In this document: piece by piece, positions 40,446 to 49,531 of the stretch
Layout of the letters: each line of letters starts with the position of its first letter
Position numbering within the stretch: the first letter of the stretch is position 1
Source of the DNA: Actinoplanes flavus
GTDB taxonomy: Bacteria > Actinomycetota > Actinomycetes > Mycobacteriales > Micromonosporaceae
Length of the DNA stretch: 64,000 nucleotides
NCBI RefSeq assembly: GCF_017592555.1
Contig: NZ_JAGFNS010000011.1
Span: 219,430 to 283,429 of the forward strand
Reading direction: 5' to 3'
Program-made: the position numbers and the translations under genes
The notes under the pieces: generated by a model
Databases searched by the model: none
Told to the model about the DNA's origin: nothing
The model's input: the letters and a program-made list of their open reading frames with translations, nothing else

Positions 40446-43400
40446 ATGCGCATGAGGCGTTGGAGCGCCGCCCTGCTGGGCAGCTTGTTGATCGCGACCG
40501 GACTGCCGGGAGCCGCCCATGCGGCCACCCCGGCGCCGTCGGCATCCCCGTCCCCCTCGATCTCTCCCACGCCGTCGGAGCCGGCGCCCACACCCACACC
40601 CACGCTCTCGCCCGAATCCGGCTCGACGAGCTCGACGGGCTCGACGGCCACTCCGGAACCGACGCGGACGGTCTCCTGCGGTGGGGAGATCGCCCTCGGC
40701 ACGCCGGTCACCTGCGACGCGATCGCCGGCACCGAGCACCACACCTGGACCTTCCGGACCACGGTGGCGAACGAGCGGATCCACACCCAGTTCCACGTCG
40801 AAGGTGACACGGCACAGGCCCGGGTGACGGGTGACTCCTGCTTCCCCGGCCCCTACTTCGGGGAATGCGTGATCGCCACCCCCGGCGTGCACACCATCGA
40901 CGTCTACCTCTACCACGGGCGGGGCACGGCGTCGTACGCCCTGGGCCTGGACTCCCACGACCGGCCGTCCCGCTGCACCACGCTGGACGCCGCCGACTTC
41001 ACCGTCGACGGCCCGGCACGGACCGGCACACTGCCGCGCGGCTCGGCCGGCGACTGCTACCGGTTCACCGGCACGGCCGGCATGCGCCTGGAGGCCCAGC
41101 TCACCGGAACGGCCGCGACCGAGGGCGGGACCGTCGACGTCCGCGGCCGGATCGAGAACCCGGACGGCGAGCCGATCTGCCCGATCCAGTTCGGCGACGG
41201 CACCTGCACGGTGGCCGTCGACGGCGTGCACACCGTCTTCGTGGCCGACGAGTACGGCGGCGCGGTCGGCTACCGGTTCCGGCTGGTCCGCACGGACACC
41301 CCGGTCGGCTGCGGCACCCTGCGTGAAGCCGGCTTCGGGGACCTCGCCGACGACCAGGTGGCCACCGGCGAGGTCGAGCCGGACATGTTCGACTGCCTCG
41401 TGGTACGCGCGTCGGCCGGCCTCAAACGGATCCGCACCGAGGGCCAGCTCGACTGGCAGCTCAGCAACGCCGGCGGGGTGGTGTGCTCCGAATGGGGCGG
41501 CGCCTGCGACCTGGCCGAGGCCGGGACGTACACGCTGTGGCTGCGCAACGACGAGTGGGAGACCCACGCGTACCGGGTGGCGTTCCTGAACCTGAACACC
41601 GACCAGGGCTGTGCGGCCGCGACCGGCACCGCCTGGGACCAACCGGCCGTCCGGATCACCCCCACGTCACCGTTGCAGGCGTTCTGCCTCCCGTTCACCG
41701 CGACGCCCGGCGAGCGGATCCTCTCGTACGTGTCCGGCTCCGGCCAGGCCTGGATCTCCGACCGGACCGGCGCGAGGATCTGCGCCGACCAGGAGTACGA
41801 CGAGGTGGACGGCTGTGCGCTGCCCGGCTCCGGCCCGTACCGTCTGGTGGTCCTGAACGACGGCGACCGCGAGCTGAGTCACCAGATCCGGCGCCTCTCC
41901 GCGCCCACCGGATGCGTGGTCGTGACGCCCGGCTCGTTCGGGACCGGCCCGGCCGGTGCGCCGGACACCAACCGCTGCCGCCTGCTGGACGTCCCGGCCG
42001 CCGGCCGCCACCTGGTGCGGGTCGTCGACGCCCGCGGCTACGAGACGTCGGCGCAGGTGTACGACGCCCAGGGACGGGACGTGTGTACCGCCGGGGGCCT
42101 CTGCAACTTCCCGGCCGCCGGGCGCTACACGCTGATCGCCGGTTCCGGTGTGACCGAGACCGCGTACGCCACGGTGTTCGCCCGGCCCACCGCCACCGGC
42201 TGTGTCCAGGTCTCCGACCAGGGCATCTCCGGCGGCGCGGTGCGGGGCTCGGGCACCGTCGCGGGCGAGACCGACTGCCTGGAGCTGACCGCTTCGGCCG
42301 GCGCCTCGATCGGGCTGCTGTACCCGGCGAAGGTGACCGGCGCCGCCCGTCCGGACTGGACGCTGATCAACGCCGACGGCGTCGACCTGTGCGCCACCAA
42401 CGATTGCGTGCTGACCGGCCGGGCCCCGTACCGGATCCTGCTGAACGCTCCGGACGGCGCGGCCACCGGCGACTACGCCGTGGTCGTGCAGCGGACCGAC
42501 CGGGTGAGCGGGTGCGCCGTCCTGCCGCAGGGCGCGATCGGCGCCACCGTCGGCGTGGACACCGCCTTCTCGGCGACCCGGTTCGCCACCTGCTGGACCA
42601 TCCCGGCGGACCGGCACTCGACCGCCGAGATCATCGGGTACGCCCCGGTCACCGGCCACGACGGCTGGGCCTCGATCTCGGTCCGGGACGACACCGGCAA
42701 GCAGGTCTGCGGCAGCGCCCGGTACGCCTCCGCCCAGCTCCTGCGCTGCAAGTTCGCGACCGGTAAGGCGTACAGCGTGGTGCTGACCGCCGCGGCCACC
42801 GGCTTCCAGTACCGGATCCACCGGGAGGACTACAGCCCGGCCGGAGCGCGGTGCGAGAAGGCGTCGAACACGGTGCTCGGCGGTCCGGCGCTGGCCGGCA
42901 CCCTGCGGACCGACGACGAGGTGCGCTGCTACCGGGTCACCGCGTCGGCGGCCGACAAATACTGGCTCGGCGTGCGCAGCACCGGGTACGCCGCCCGCTA
43001 CTGGATCACCGACGCGTCCGGCGCCGACCGCTGCGCGGGGTACGTCGTGCCGTGCCGGGCCGGCGGCTCGACCGCCTACCAGATCTTCGTCTGGCCGGCG
43101 GTGGACGGGCAGCAGGTGCCGTACCGGGTGGACACCTGGCGGCTGACCAGCGCTGGGCAGCCGGTCGCCCAGTGCCCGGTGACGGGTGTCGGCCCGCTCG
43201 CCGCAACCCTCTCCGACCAGCGGACCGCCGTCTGCGTGTCGGTGCCGGTGAAGAACCGGAGCAGCTTCACGGTGGCGCTGAGCAACACCGGTGGCGGAAC
43301 CGAGACGCCGGAGCCGTACTACTTCACCACCCTGACCGACGACGGGATCACCTCCTGCTCGATCGCCGAGGGCGGCCGCGGCTGCCAGGTGAACCTGCCG

Positions 43401-44057
43401 TACGAGCAGCCGTCCGCGATCGCGCTGTTCGTGCTGGCGCCGAAGACCCCGAACGCGAACCTGCCGTTCCGGGCCGAGACCACCTGCGACGACGGGCCCT
43501 GCGTCCCCGTCACGCTCGAGCCGTTCCGGAGCCTGCGGGCGCCCGCGGTCACCGGGTCGGTGCGGGTGGGCTCGACGGTGCGGGCCGCGGTGGGTTCCTG
43601 GGATCCGGCGCCGGCGTCGTACTCGTACCAGTGGACGGCGAACGGGGTGGTGATCGCGGGGGCGACCGCTTCGTCGTACCAGATCCCGGCCTCTCTGCGC
43701 GGGAAACGCCTCGGGGTGACCGTGACCGCGAAGCGTGCCGACCGGATCTCCACCCGGGCGTCCTCGAGCGCGGCGGTGGTGGGTTACGGCGCCGCGCCGA
43801 AGGCGTCGGCCAAGCCGAAGATCAACGGCACGGTGAAGGCGGGCCGGACGGTCAAGGCCACGGTGGGCGCCTGGTCACCCAAGCCGACCTCATACCGGTA
43901 CGAGTGGCGCGTGAACGGCAAGCTGGTCGCGGTGACGTCGTCCTTGAAGATCAAGAAGTCGTGGGCCGGGAAGAGGCTGACCCTGACCGTGATCGCCAAG
44001 CGGACCGGTCACTACGACGGTCGCGCCGTCTCCGCCACCTACAAGATCAAGAAGTGA
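40446..44057 (+). CDS. Giant secreted protein: nine four-cysteine modules plus two Ig-like repeats
   Basis: A 1203-residue exported protein. A Sec signal peptide (1-28, RRWSAALLGSLLIATGLPGAAHA) is followed by a Pro/Ser/Thr linker (30-75), nine tandem modules of about 105 residues, and two C-terminal Ig-like repeats (each with VGSWxPxPxSYxYxW...GKRLxVTVxAKR). Each module opens with a Cys pair (GC/RC ... C about 25 later, for example QGCAAATG...FCLPF) and has a second pair in its middle (GVVCSEWGGACDL), then Y-rich strands. I do not recognise the module; PPC-like beta sandwiches are possible. ATG 40446 or 40452; no clear ribosome site. A wall, matrix or adhesion role is likely. Confidence 0.88.
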   Translation: MRMRRWSAALLGSLLIATGLPGAAHAATPAPSASPSPSISPTPSEPAPTPTPTLSPESGSTSSTGSTATPEPTRTVSCGGEIALGTPVTCDAIAGTEHHTWTFRTTVANERIHTQFHVEGDTAQARVTGDSCFPGPYFGECVIATPGVHTIDVYLYHGRGTASYALGLDSHDRPSRCTTLDAADFTVDGPARTGTLPRGSAGDCYRFTGTAGMRLEAQLTGTAATEGGTVDVRGRIENPDGEPICPIQFGDGTCTVAVDGVHTVFVADEYGGAVGYRFRLVRTDTPVGCGTLREAGFGDLADDQVATGEVEPDMFDCLVVRASAGLKRIRTEGQLDWQLSNAGGVVCSEWGGACDLAEAGTYTLWLRNDEWETHAYRVAFLNLNTDQGCAAATGTAWDQPAVRITPTSPLQAFCLPFTATPGERILSYVSGSGQAWISDRTGARICADQEYDEVDGCALPGSGPYRLVVLNDGDRELSHQIRRLSAPTGCVVVTPGSFGTGPAGAPDTNRCRLLDVPAAGRHLVRVVDARGYETSAQVYDAQGRDVCTAGGLCNFPAAGRYTLIAGSGVTETAYATVFARPTATGCVQVSDQGISGGAVRGSGTVAGETDCLELTASAGASIGLLYPAKVTGAARPDWTLINADGVDLCATNDCVLTGRAPYRILLNAPDGAATGDYAVVVQRTDRVSGCAVLPQGAIGATVGVDTAFSATRFATCWTIPADRHSTAEIIGYAPVTGHDGWASISVRDDTGKQVCGSARYASAQLLRCKFATGKAYSVVLTAAATGFQYRIHREDYSPAGARCEKASNTVLGGPALAGTLRTDDEVRCYRVTASAADKYWLGVRSTGYAARYWITDASGADRCAGYVVPCRAGGSTAYQIFVWPAVDGQQVPYRVDTWRLTSAGQPVAQCPVTGVGPLAATLSDQRTAVCVSVPVKNRSSFTVALSNTGGGTETPEPYYFTTLTDDGITSCSIAEGGRGCQVNLPYEQPSAIALFVLAPKTPNANLPFRAETTCDDGPCVPVTLEPFRSLRAPAVTGSVRVGSTVRAAVGSWDPAPASYSYQWTANGVVIAGATASSYQIPASLRGKRLGVTVTAKRADRISTRASSSAAVVGYGAAPKASAKPKINGTVKAGRTVKATVGAWSPKPTSYRYEWRVNGKLVAVTSSLKIKKSWAGKRLTLTVIAKRTGHYDGRAVSATYKIKK

Positions 44058-44165
44058 AGGAGGCGAGGGCCGGCGCCGATCGGGAGCCGGCCCACGCCCG
44101 CACTGTTTTCGTCACCGACAATAGACCCGCTCCACCGGCCGGCCGACGCCGGGTCCGCAACGACC

Positions 44166-44193
44166 GAAGGCCGGGCCGGCCGGCCCGGCCTTC
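44166..44193 (+). terminator. Perfect 28-bp palindromic terminator
   Basis: GAAGGCCGGGCC and GGCCCGGCCTTC pair around GGCC, a fully symmetric hairpin 110 bases after the giant gene. Confidence 0.8.
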
Positions 44194-44203
44194 AACGTCT
44201 GCC

Positions 44204-44231
44204 CTGGTGAGGCCTGGCTGGATTCGAACTC
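44204..44231 (-). other. tRNA 3'-end-like fragment
   Basis: On the minus strand this reads as a T-loop (GTTCGAATC) followed by about 14 bases and CCA, but the T-stem does not pair, so it is not a working tRNA. CTGGTGA (44204) and GATTCGAACTC (44221-44231) match the flank and T-arm of tRNA-Ser(GGA) at 44995-45030 in the same order and orientation, as in a decayed attachment-site copy. Confidence 0.4.
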
Positions 44232-44295
44232 CGTTCCGAGTCCGCGGCATCCACCGCGTCGAGTGGACGCCACCTTCGATCATCAAGGGATGTCG

Positions 44296-44952
44296 ATGAA
44301 ACCCCGCGTTCGCGCAGTAGGCGCCGTGCTGGCATGGAGCATGCTCGCGTCCTGTGACGCCGGCGATGCCCAGCCTCCGTCCAGTCTTCCCTCGGCGGCG
44401 CCGCCCGCGTCGTCGAGTGCCGTCGCATCCGGGCAGCCATCGCCGGCGCCGTGTGCTGTCGAGACTCGGCCGCGCTGGTTGCTCACCGTCGGCGACACGT
44501 GGTCGACGGCCGAGCTCGACGGGACGTACAAGAAGGCGTTCCAGCTCGGCGAAGCATGCGACGGCGGGCCGGCATGGCCGGAGAGCTGCGAGCTGCTCGA
44601 TGACTTCCTGCTGGACGAGGCGTGGCCCGGCTACCGCACCGAGGGCGCCTACTACATCGCCGGCATCACTCTCCTCAACCAGTCCGGCAAGAGCATCGAG
44701 GAGCACATGCTGCTCTTCACCTCACCCGCCAGCGGAGGTCTTCGCATCCTCGCCGATCAGGCGGAGAAGTGCGGAGCGACGCGGAAGAGTTCGGCGGGGG
44801 AGACGGTGATCTATCGGTTCCCGGCGGAGAAGGCCTGGCAGAAATACCTGATCCTCCAGCGCACGGTCGCCATCCAACTCACCGTGCCGGACGACGCCAT
44901 GGCACCCGAGATGATCAAGAAGGCGCTCCGCCGCGCGGCGGAGGCCGGATAG
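44296..44952 (+). CDS. Lipoprotein of unknown function
   Basis: A 218-residue lipoprotein: signal peptide with lipobox MLASC (C20), a Ser/Pro linker to about residue 55, then a globular domain with four cysteines (PCAVETRPRWLLTVGDTW, GEACDGGPAWPESCELLDDFLLDE, EKCGATRKSS). I do not recognise the domain. ATG 44296 has AAGGG 7 bases upstream; an ATG 6 bases earlier is too close. It lies between the tRNA-like fragment and intact tRNA-Ser(GGA). Confidence 0.75.
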   Translation: MKPRVRAVGAVLAWSMLASCDAGDAQPPSSLPSAAPPASSSAVASGQPSPAPCAVETRPRWLLTVGDTWSTAELDGTYKKAFQLGEACDGGPAWPESCELLDDFLLDEAWPGYRTEGAYYIAGITLLNQSGKSIEEHMLLFTSPASGGLRILADQAEKCGATRKSSAGETVIYRFPAEKAWQKYLILQRTVAIQLTVPDDAMAPEMIKKALRRAAEAG

Positions 44953-44956
44953 CGAG

Positions 44957-44983
44957 AAGGCCGGACCCGCTGGGTCCGGCCTT
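44957..44983. terminator. Bidirectional terminator
   Basis: AAGGCCGGACCC and GGGTCCGGCCTT form a 12-bp perfect stem with a 3-base loop, serving the lipoprotein gene and, from the other side, tRNA-Ser(GGA). Confidence 0.85.
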
Positions 44984-45004
44984 GCATGTTTCCGCTGGTG
45001 AAGC

Positions 45005-45092
45005 TGGCGGAGGATACGAGATTCGAACTCGTGAGGGTGTTAACCCAACACGCTTTCCAAGCGTGCGCCCTAGGCCTCTAGGCGAATCCTCC
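45005..45092 (-). tRNA. tRNA-Ser (GGA)
   Basis: Read on the minus strand, the acceptor GGAGGAT pairs with ATCCTCC, followed by G73 and encoded CCA. The anticodon loop CTTGGAAAG carries GGA. The long variable arm around GTTGGGTTAACACCC is serine-type. T-arm ACGAG-TTCGAAT-CTCGT. Length 88. Confidence 0.95.
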
Positions 45093-45178
45093 GTGCGCCA
45101 GAATACAGAGGCTCTCCGGTCCGGCACGCGCGGGGAGGGGGTCTGTGTGGCACGCGGCGTACCGGGTAGGCTTGTGAT

Positions 45179-45269
45179 CAGCCCCTCGTGCGGCGTGTAT
45201 CTCGTGAACCTCCCCAGGGCCGGAAGGCAGCAAGGATAAGCGGGCTCTGGCGGGTGCACGGGGGGTCCT
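45179..45269 (+). ncRNA. ffs: Bacterial signal recognition particle RNA
   Basis: The universally conserved SRP54-binding loop GGCCGGAAGGCAGCAAGG is at 45218-45235. The ends pair: CCCCTCGTGC (from 45182) with GCACGGGGGG (45256-45265). A -10 box TAGGCT at 45167-45172 places the start near 45179. The RNA directs membrane protein export, and its position before dnaX is common in actinobacteria. Ends are approximate. Confidence 0.93.
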
Positions 45270-45356
45270 TTCGTTTCCGGTCCTCTTCCGGGGCGCGCCG
45301 TTTGTTCTTGTCAGACCCTCGACGGAGAATGACGCGGTCTTCAGGAGGTGGCAGGA

Positions 45357-48300
45357 GTGGCTCTCGCCCTCTATCGCAAGTACCGTCCGCGCACCTTCGC
45401 CGAGGTCATCGGCCAGGAGCACGTCACGGAGCCGCTGTCGCAGGCGTTGCGCAGCGGGCGGCTCAACCACGCCTATCTCTTCTCCGGCCCACGGGGCTGC
45501 GGCAAGACCTCCAGCGCCCGCATCCTGGCCCGCTCGCTCAACTGTGAGCAGGGTCCCACCCCCGAGCCGTGCGGAGTCTGCACCTCCTGCCGGTCGCTGG
45601 CCAACGACGGCACCGGCTCGATCGACGTCATCGAGATCGACGCGGCCAGCCACGGTGGTGTCGACGACGCCCGTGAGCTGCGGGAGAAGGCGTTCTTCGC
45701 GCCCGCCAACAGCCGCTACAAGATCTACGTGATCGACGAGGCGCACATGGTCTCGTCGGCCGGATTCAACGCGCTGCTCAAGCTCGTCGAGGAGCCCCCG
45801 GAGTATGTGAAGTTCATCTTCGCCACCACCGAGCCGGACAAGGTCCTCGGCACCATCCGCTCACGGACCCACCACTACCCGTTCCGGCTCATCCCGCCGC
45901 CGGTGCTCCGGCCGTACCTGCAACAGCTCACCGACGCCGAGGGCGTCACCGTCGAGCCGTCGGTGTTCCCGCTGGTCGTGCGGGCCGGCGGCGGCAGCGC
46001 CCGGGACAGCCTGTCGATCCTCGACCAGCTGATCGCCGGCTCCGGCCCGGAGGGCGTCACCTATCACCGGGCCGTCGCGCTCCTCGGCGTCACCGACGTC
46101 ACCCTGATCGACGAGATGTGCGACGCGCTGGCCACCGGCGACGGCGCCGCCGCCTACGCCACCATCGACCGGGTCGCCGAGGCCGGCCACGAACCCCGGC
46201 GGTTCGCCTCCGACCTGCTCGAACGCCTCCGTGACCTGATCATCCTCCAGCAGGTTCCGGACGCGGTGGCCAAGGGCCTGATCGACGGCCCGGCCGACCA
46301 GCTGGAGGCGATGGCCAGGCAGGCCGACCGGCTGGGCGCGGCCACGCTCTCCCGCTGCGCCGACATCCTGCACGACGGCCTGGTCGACATGCGCGGCACG
46401 ACCGCGCCCCGGCTCCTGCTGGAGCTGCTCACGGCGCGCATGCTGCTGCCGGGGGCGGAGGCGTCGTCGGCGGCCCTGCTCCAGCGTCTGGAGCGCCTCG
46501 AGCGGGGCGTCACCCTCACGCCGTCCGCGCCCGTCGCGGCCTCGGGTCCGGCTTCCGCTCCGATCGGCGCCGCCGGGCCGTCCGCTTCCGATGAGGTACG
46601 CGGTGAGCACCCGCCCGCGAGCGACGCGTCCCGGGGCGCCGCGGCCGGTGGCGGTGCCGGTGGTGGCGCGAAGGCGGCCGCGATGGCCGCTGCCCGAGCC
46701 GCCTCGTCCCGGCCGGGCCCGGCTGTCGTCCGCCCGGTCTCCCCGGCGGCCCCCGCTTCGTCCGCAGCGGAGGCCGTTCCCGCTCCGTCCGCCGCGCAGG
46801 GCGTTCCAACTTCTCCCGCCGCGCAGGGCGTTCCCGCTTCTCCCGCCGCGCAAGCGGTACCCGCGCCAGCCGTTCCCGCTCCGGCCGCGCAAGCGGTTCC
46901 CGCTCAGGCGGCCGGCGGTCAGGCGGACTCTCCGGCGCCGTCCGGTGTCCAGCAGGCCGATGTGGCCGGTTCAGAGCCGGACTGGAACGGTGTCGCGGAC
47001 GGGCGACCGCACCCCGGAGCCGCCGGTCCGGTGGAGGACGACTACGACGAAGAGCCCCCGTGGGAGGACGAGCCGCCCGCGCCCCAGGTCTCCGGCTTCG
47101 ATCGCGTGCGGGCCGTCTGGGAGCGACTCGGGCAGAACAACCAGCGGGTCAGCGCCGCACAGTCGCACGGAGTGGCACTCGGCCGTGTCGACGGCCAGGA
47201 TGTGATCATCACGGCGCCGACCGCGGGCCTGGTCGCCCGGATGCGGAACCTGAACGAGCTGCTCGCCGACGAGTTCGCCAGCGCACTCGGCGGTCGCTGG
47301 CAGGTCCGCTGCGAGGTCGGCGACCCGCCGGGTTCCGGTCCGGCGCGCGGCACGTCCGGCAACAACCGGTCCGGCGGCGCCAACCGCGCCCACACGGCGG
47401 CTCCGGAACGCAACGCGGGCCCGGAACGCAACACCGGCCGCTCCGAGCCCCGACCGTCCCGTCCGGCGCAGCGCGGCCCGTCCGCCGACGCCGACGACGA
47501 CTGGCCGGCGGCCCGCCCACCTGCCCCGGGCGACCCGGCACGCGTCGCGGACGGTCAGGGCCCCGCAACCGCCGGCCGGCCCTCCACAGGCCCGTCCGGC
47601 GGCGACGACTGGCCGGCGGCCCGCCCGCCTGCCTCGGGTGACCCGGCACGCGTCGCGGACGGTCAGGGGCCCGCAACCGCCGGCCGGCCCTCCACGGGCC
47701 CGTCCGGCGGAGACGACGGTTGGCCGGATCCCGCCCGGCCTCCACAGGGCGGCGGCGAGGCCTGGCGAGCCCCGTCTCCGGATTCGGGCCGGCCCGAGCC
47801 CGCCCGCCCGAGCGCGACGGACCGTCCCGCGCAATCAGCTCATCAGCACCCGGACTCCTCGGCAGCGGGTGGCGACGGCTGGCCTGAGCCGGCTCGCCCG
47901 CCTGCCCCGGTTTCGGGCGGGGCGGGTGCCGGTGAGAGTGGATGGCCTGAGCCGGTCCGCCCGCCTGCCTCGGCTTTGGGCGCGTCAGGGGCCGGTGAGG
48001 GCGGCTGGCCGGAGACCGCGCGTCCGCCCGCCTCGGCGGACCGCTCCGGAGGGTCGCGTCCGGGTGATCCGGTGCGAGCCGGGTCCGCGGCGGGCGACGA
48101 TTCCTGGCCCGAGCCGGTCAGGCCGGGTGGCGGACGATCCGGCTCGCCGGCCCCGGCGAGCGCGTCAAACGAATGGCCGGAACCCGCCCGGCCAGGGAAT
48201 CCGGCGGCAAGTGCCGGGTCCGGGGCATCAGCGGGTGGTGTCACGACGGGGCCTTTCGTGGGGTCGGTAGGACCTTCCGTCGTGCCGGGGGCTTCCCCGG

Positions 48301-48974
48301 CGTCTACCGGGCATCCTTCGGCATCTGCGGGGGACCCGGGAGTCTCCGGTGGGCATCCTGCGGCGACTGCGGGATCTCCCGGGACCTCCGGCGGGCACGC
48401 CGCGGCGGCTGCCGGGGCCGCCGGGGCGCCGGCCGGGATCGCCGGGGCGCGGGCGGCGGTGGGAGCAGGGCCTTCCACGACGGGGGCGACGGCGCGACCG
48501 GTGGGAGGTGCGGTCGGGGGCGGCTCGGCGTTCGGCGGGGCGGCGGTCCCGGCGACCCCCGCGTCGGCACGTTCGGTGGCTCCGGCGGTGCCCGCACGTC
48601 CGGCGGCTCCTGGGGCGCCTGCCCGGTCGGCTGCCATGGAGGCGGCGCGCGCGGCCGCGCGTACCGGAAAGGATGCCTCTGGGGGTGGCGCCGCGGCTGC
48701 GCGTGCGGTTCTGGCCGGGGCGCGTGGCGCGGGGCCGGCGCGGCCCGCGGCCGGTGGATCGTCCTGGTCCGACGGGTCGCCGACGGAGGAGGCGCCCTAC
48801 GACCCGGAGTACGACGGCCCGCCACCGTCGGGCGCGGGCTTCGACGGGTTCGATCCCGGCGATGAGCCGCTCGACGACGTGATCGACGAGAAGACGGCCC
48901 GGCAGAGCAGCGAGGAACAGGCGATGCAGCTGCTCCGCGCGGCCTTCGGCGCGGAGAAGATCGGCGAGCTCTGA
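45357..48974 (+). CDS. dnaX: DNA polymerase III gamma/tau subunit with a very long tail
   Basis: The clamp-loader ATPase, 1205 residues. The AAA+ part (1-360) has Walker A GPRGCGKTS (44-52), a zinc knuckle CEQGPTPEPCGVCTSC, DEAH (VIDEAHM), and the sensor SRTHHYPFRL. A central tau domain follows the first Ala/Pro linker (FDRVRAVWERLGQNNQRV... ADEFASALGGRW), then about 500 residues of Gly/Ala/Pro/Ser linker carrying eight WP(E/D/A)PxRP motifs, and a conserved end (EEQAMQLLRAAFGAEKI). Tau is 643 residues in E. coli. GTG 45357 was chosen as AGGAGG lies 8 bases upstream. No gamma-type frameshift site was noted. Confidence 0.95.
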   Translation: MALALYRKYRPRTFAEVIGQEHVTEPLSQALRSGRLNHAYLFSGPRGCGKTSSARILARSLNCEQGPTPEPCGVCTSCRSLANDGTGSIDVIEIDAASHGGVDDARELREKAFFAPANSRYKIYVIDEAHMVSSAGFNALLKLVEEPPEYVKFIFATTEPDKVLGTIRSRTHHYPFRLIPPPVLRPYLQQLTDAEGVTVEPSVFPLVVRAGGGSARDSLSILDQLIAGSGPEGVTYHRAVALLGVTDVTLIDEMCDALATGDGAAAYATIDRVAEAGHEPRRFASDLLERLRDLIILQQVPDAVAKGLIDGPADQLEAMARQADRLGAATLSRCADILHDGLVDMRGTTAPRLLLELLTARMLLPGAEASSAALLQRLERLERGVTLTPSAPVAASGPASAPIGAAGPSASDEVRGEHPPASDASRGAAAGGGAGGGAKAAAMAAARAASSRPGPAVVRPVSPAAPASSAAEAVPAPSAAQGVPTSPAAQGVPASPAAQAVPAPAVPAPAAQAVPAQAAGGQADSPAPSGVQQADVAGSEPDWNGVADGRPHPGAAGPVEDDYDEEPPWEDEPPAPQVSGFDRVRAVWERLGQNNQRVSAAQSHGVALGRVDGQDVIITAPTAGLVARMRNLNELLADEFASALGGRWQVRCEVGDPPGSGPARGTSGNNRSGGANRAHTAAPERNAGPERNTGRSEPRPSRPAQRGPSADADDDWPAARPPAPGDPARVADGQGPATAGRPSTGPSGGDDWPAARPPASGDPARVADGQGPATAGRPSTGPSGGDDGWPDPARPPQGGGEAWRAPSPDSGRPEPARPSATDRPAQSAHQHPDSSAAGGDGWPEPARPPAPVSGGAGAGESGWPEPVRPPASALGASGAGEGGWPETARPPASADRSGGSRPGDPVRAGSAAGDDSWPEPVRPGGGRSGSPAPASASNEWPEPARPGNPAASAGSGASAGGVTTGPFVGSVGPSVVPGASPASTGHPSASAGDPGVSGGHPAATAGSPGTSGGHAAAAAGAAGAPAGIAGARAAVGAGPSTTGATARPVGGAVGGGSAFGGAAVPATPASARSVAPAVPARPAAPGAPARSAAMEAARAAARTGKDASGGGAAAARAVLAGARGAGPARPAAGGSSWSDGSPTEEAPYDPEYDGPPPSGAGFDGFDPGDEPLDDVIDEKTARQSSEEQAMQLLRAAFGAEKIGEL
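47496..47711 (+). repeat. 108-bp perfect-frame tandem duplication inside dnaX
   Basis: Two nearly identical units of 108 bp (36 codons) start at 47496 and 47604. Each encodes DDWPAARPP...GDPARVADGQGPATAGRPSTGPSGG. The low divergence shows a recent event in the linker coding region. Confidence 0.85.
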
Positions 48975-49204
48975 GGCGGCCAGCCCACGACGAGAAGGGC
49001 CTCTGCGCGGCGGCTGGTCGCGGGGCCGGTCTGGTCACGGTGTGGCGGGCGACCGCTGTCCTGTCCGGTCCGGGCGGTGGCACGGGGTGTCCGGCGGCAT
49101 CGTCCCGGGCATGGAGAGGGTGGCGGTTACGCTGACGGCGGTAACGTCGACCGCCGTGCGGTATTGACGGTTGACTACGGAATCACTAGTTGAGGAGCGG
49201 TGCC

Positions 49205-49528
49205 ATGCGCCCCGGTGCACAGCCGAACATGCAGCAGATCATGAAGCAGGCGCAGAAGATGCAGCAGCAGGTCGCGCAGGCGCAGGCCGAGCTGGCGGCG
49301 GCGGAGCTGACCGGCACCGCGGGCGGCGGCCTGGTCACCGTGGTGGTCACCGGTCTCGGTGAGTTCAAGTCGGTGAAGATCGATGCGAAGGCCGTGGACC
49401 CGGAGGACGTGGAGACGCTGGAGGATCTGGTGCTCGCGGCGATCCACAACGCGGCCGAGGCGCAGCGCGAGCTGGCCGAGTCGAAGATGGGCCCGGCCAC
49501 CGGCGGCTTCTCCCTGCCGGGGTTCTGA
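49205..49528 (+). CDS. YbaB/EbfC nucleoid-associated protein
   Basis: A 107-residue DNA-binding protein of the YbaB family: NMQQIMKQAQKMQQQVAQAQAELAAAELTGTAGGGLVTVVVTG... VDPEDVETLEDLVLAAIHNA. It acts with recR in many genomes. ATG 49205 has GAGGAG 5-10 bases upstream. The gap 48975-49204 holds a possible promoter (TTGACG/GTTGACT near 49166) and no gene. The recR start follows after 3 bases. Confidence 0.95.
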   Translation: MRPGAQPNMQQIMKQAQKMQQQVAQAQAELAAAELTGTAGGGLVTVVVTGLGEFKSVKIDAKAVDPEDVETLEDLVLAAIHNAAEAQRELAESKMGPATGGFSLPGF

Positions 49529-49531
49529 TCC

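Noticed and set aside
40446..44057. Nonribosomal peptide or polyketide synthase
   Set aside because: The large size is due to secreted Cys modules; no carrier, condensation or ketosynthase motifs occur anywhere in the window.
44204..44231. A second tRNA next to tRNA-Ser(GGA)
   Set aside because: The T-stem does not pair and there is no anticodon arm; kept only as a possible remnant.
45005..45270. tmRNA or 6S RNA instead of SRP RNA near the tRNA
   Set aside because: The conserved GGAAGGCAGCAAGG loop and paired ends identify SRP RNA.
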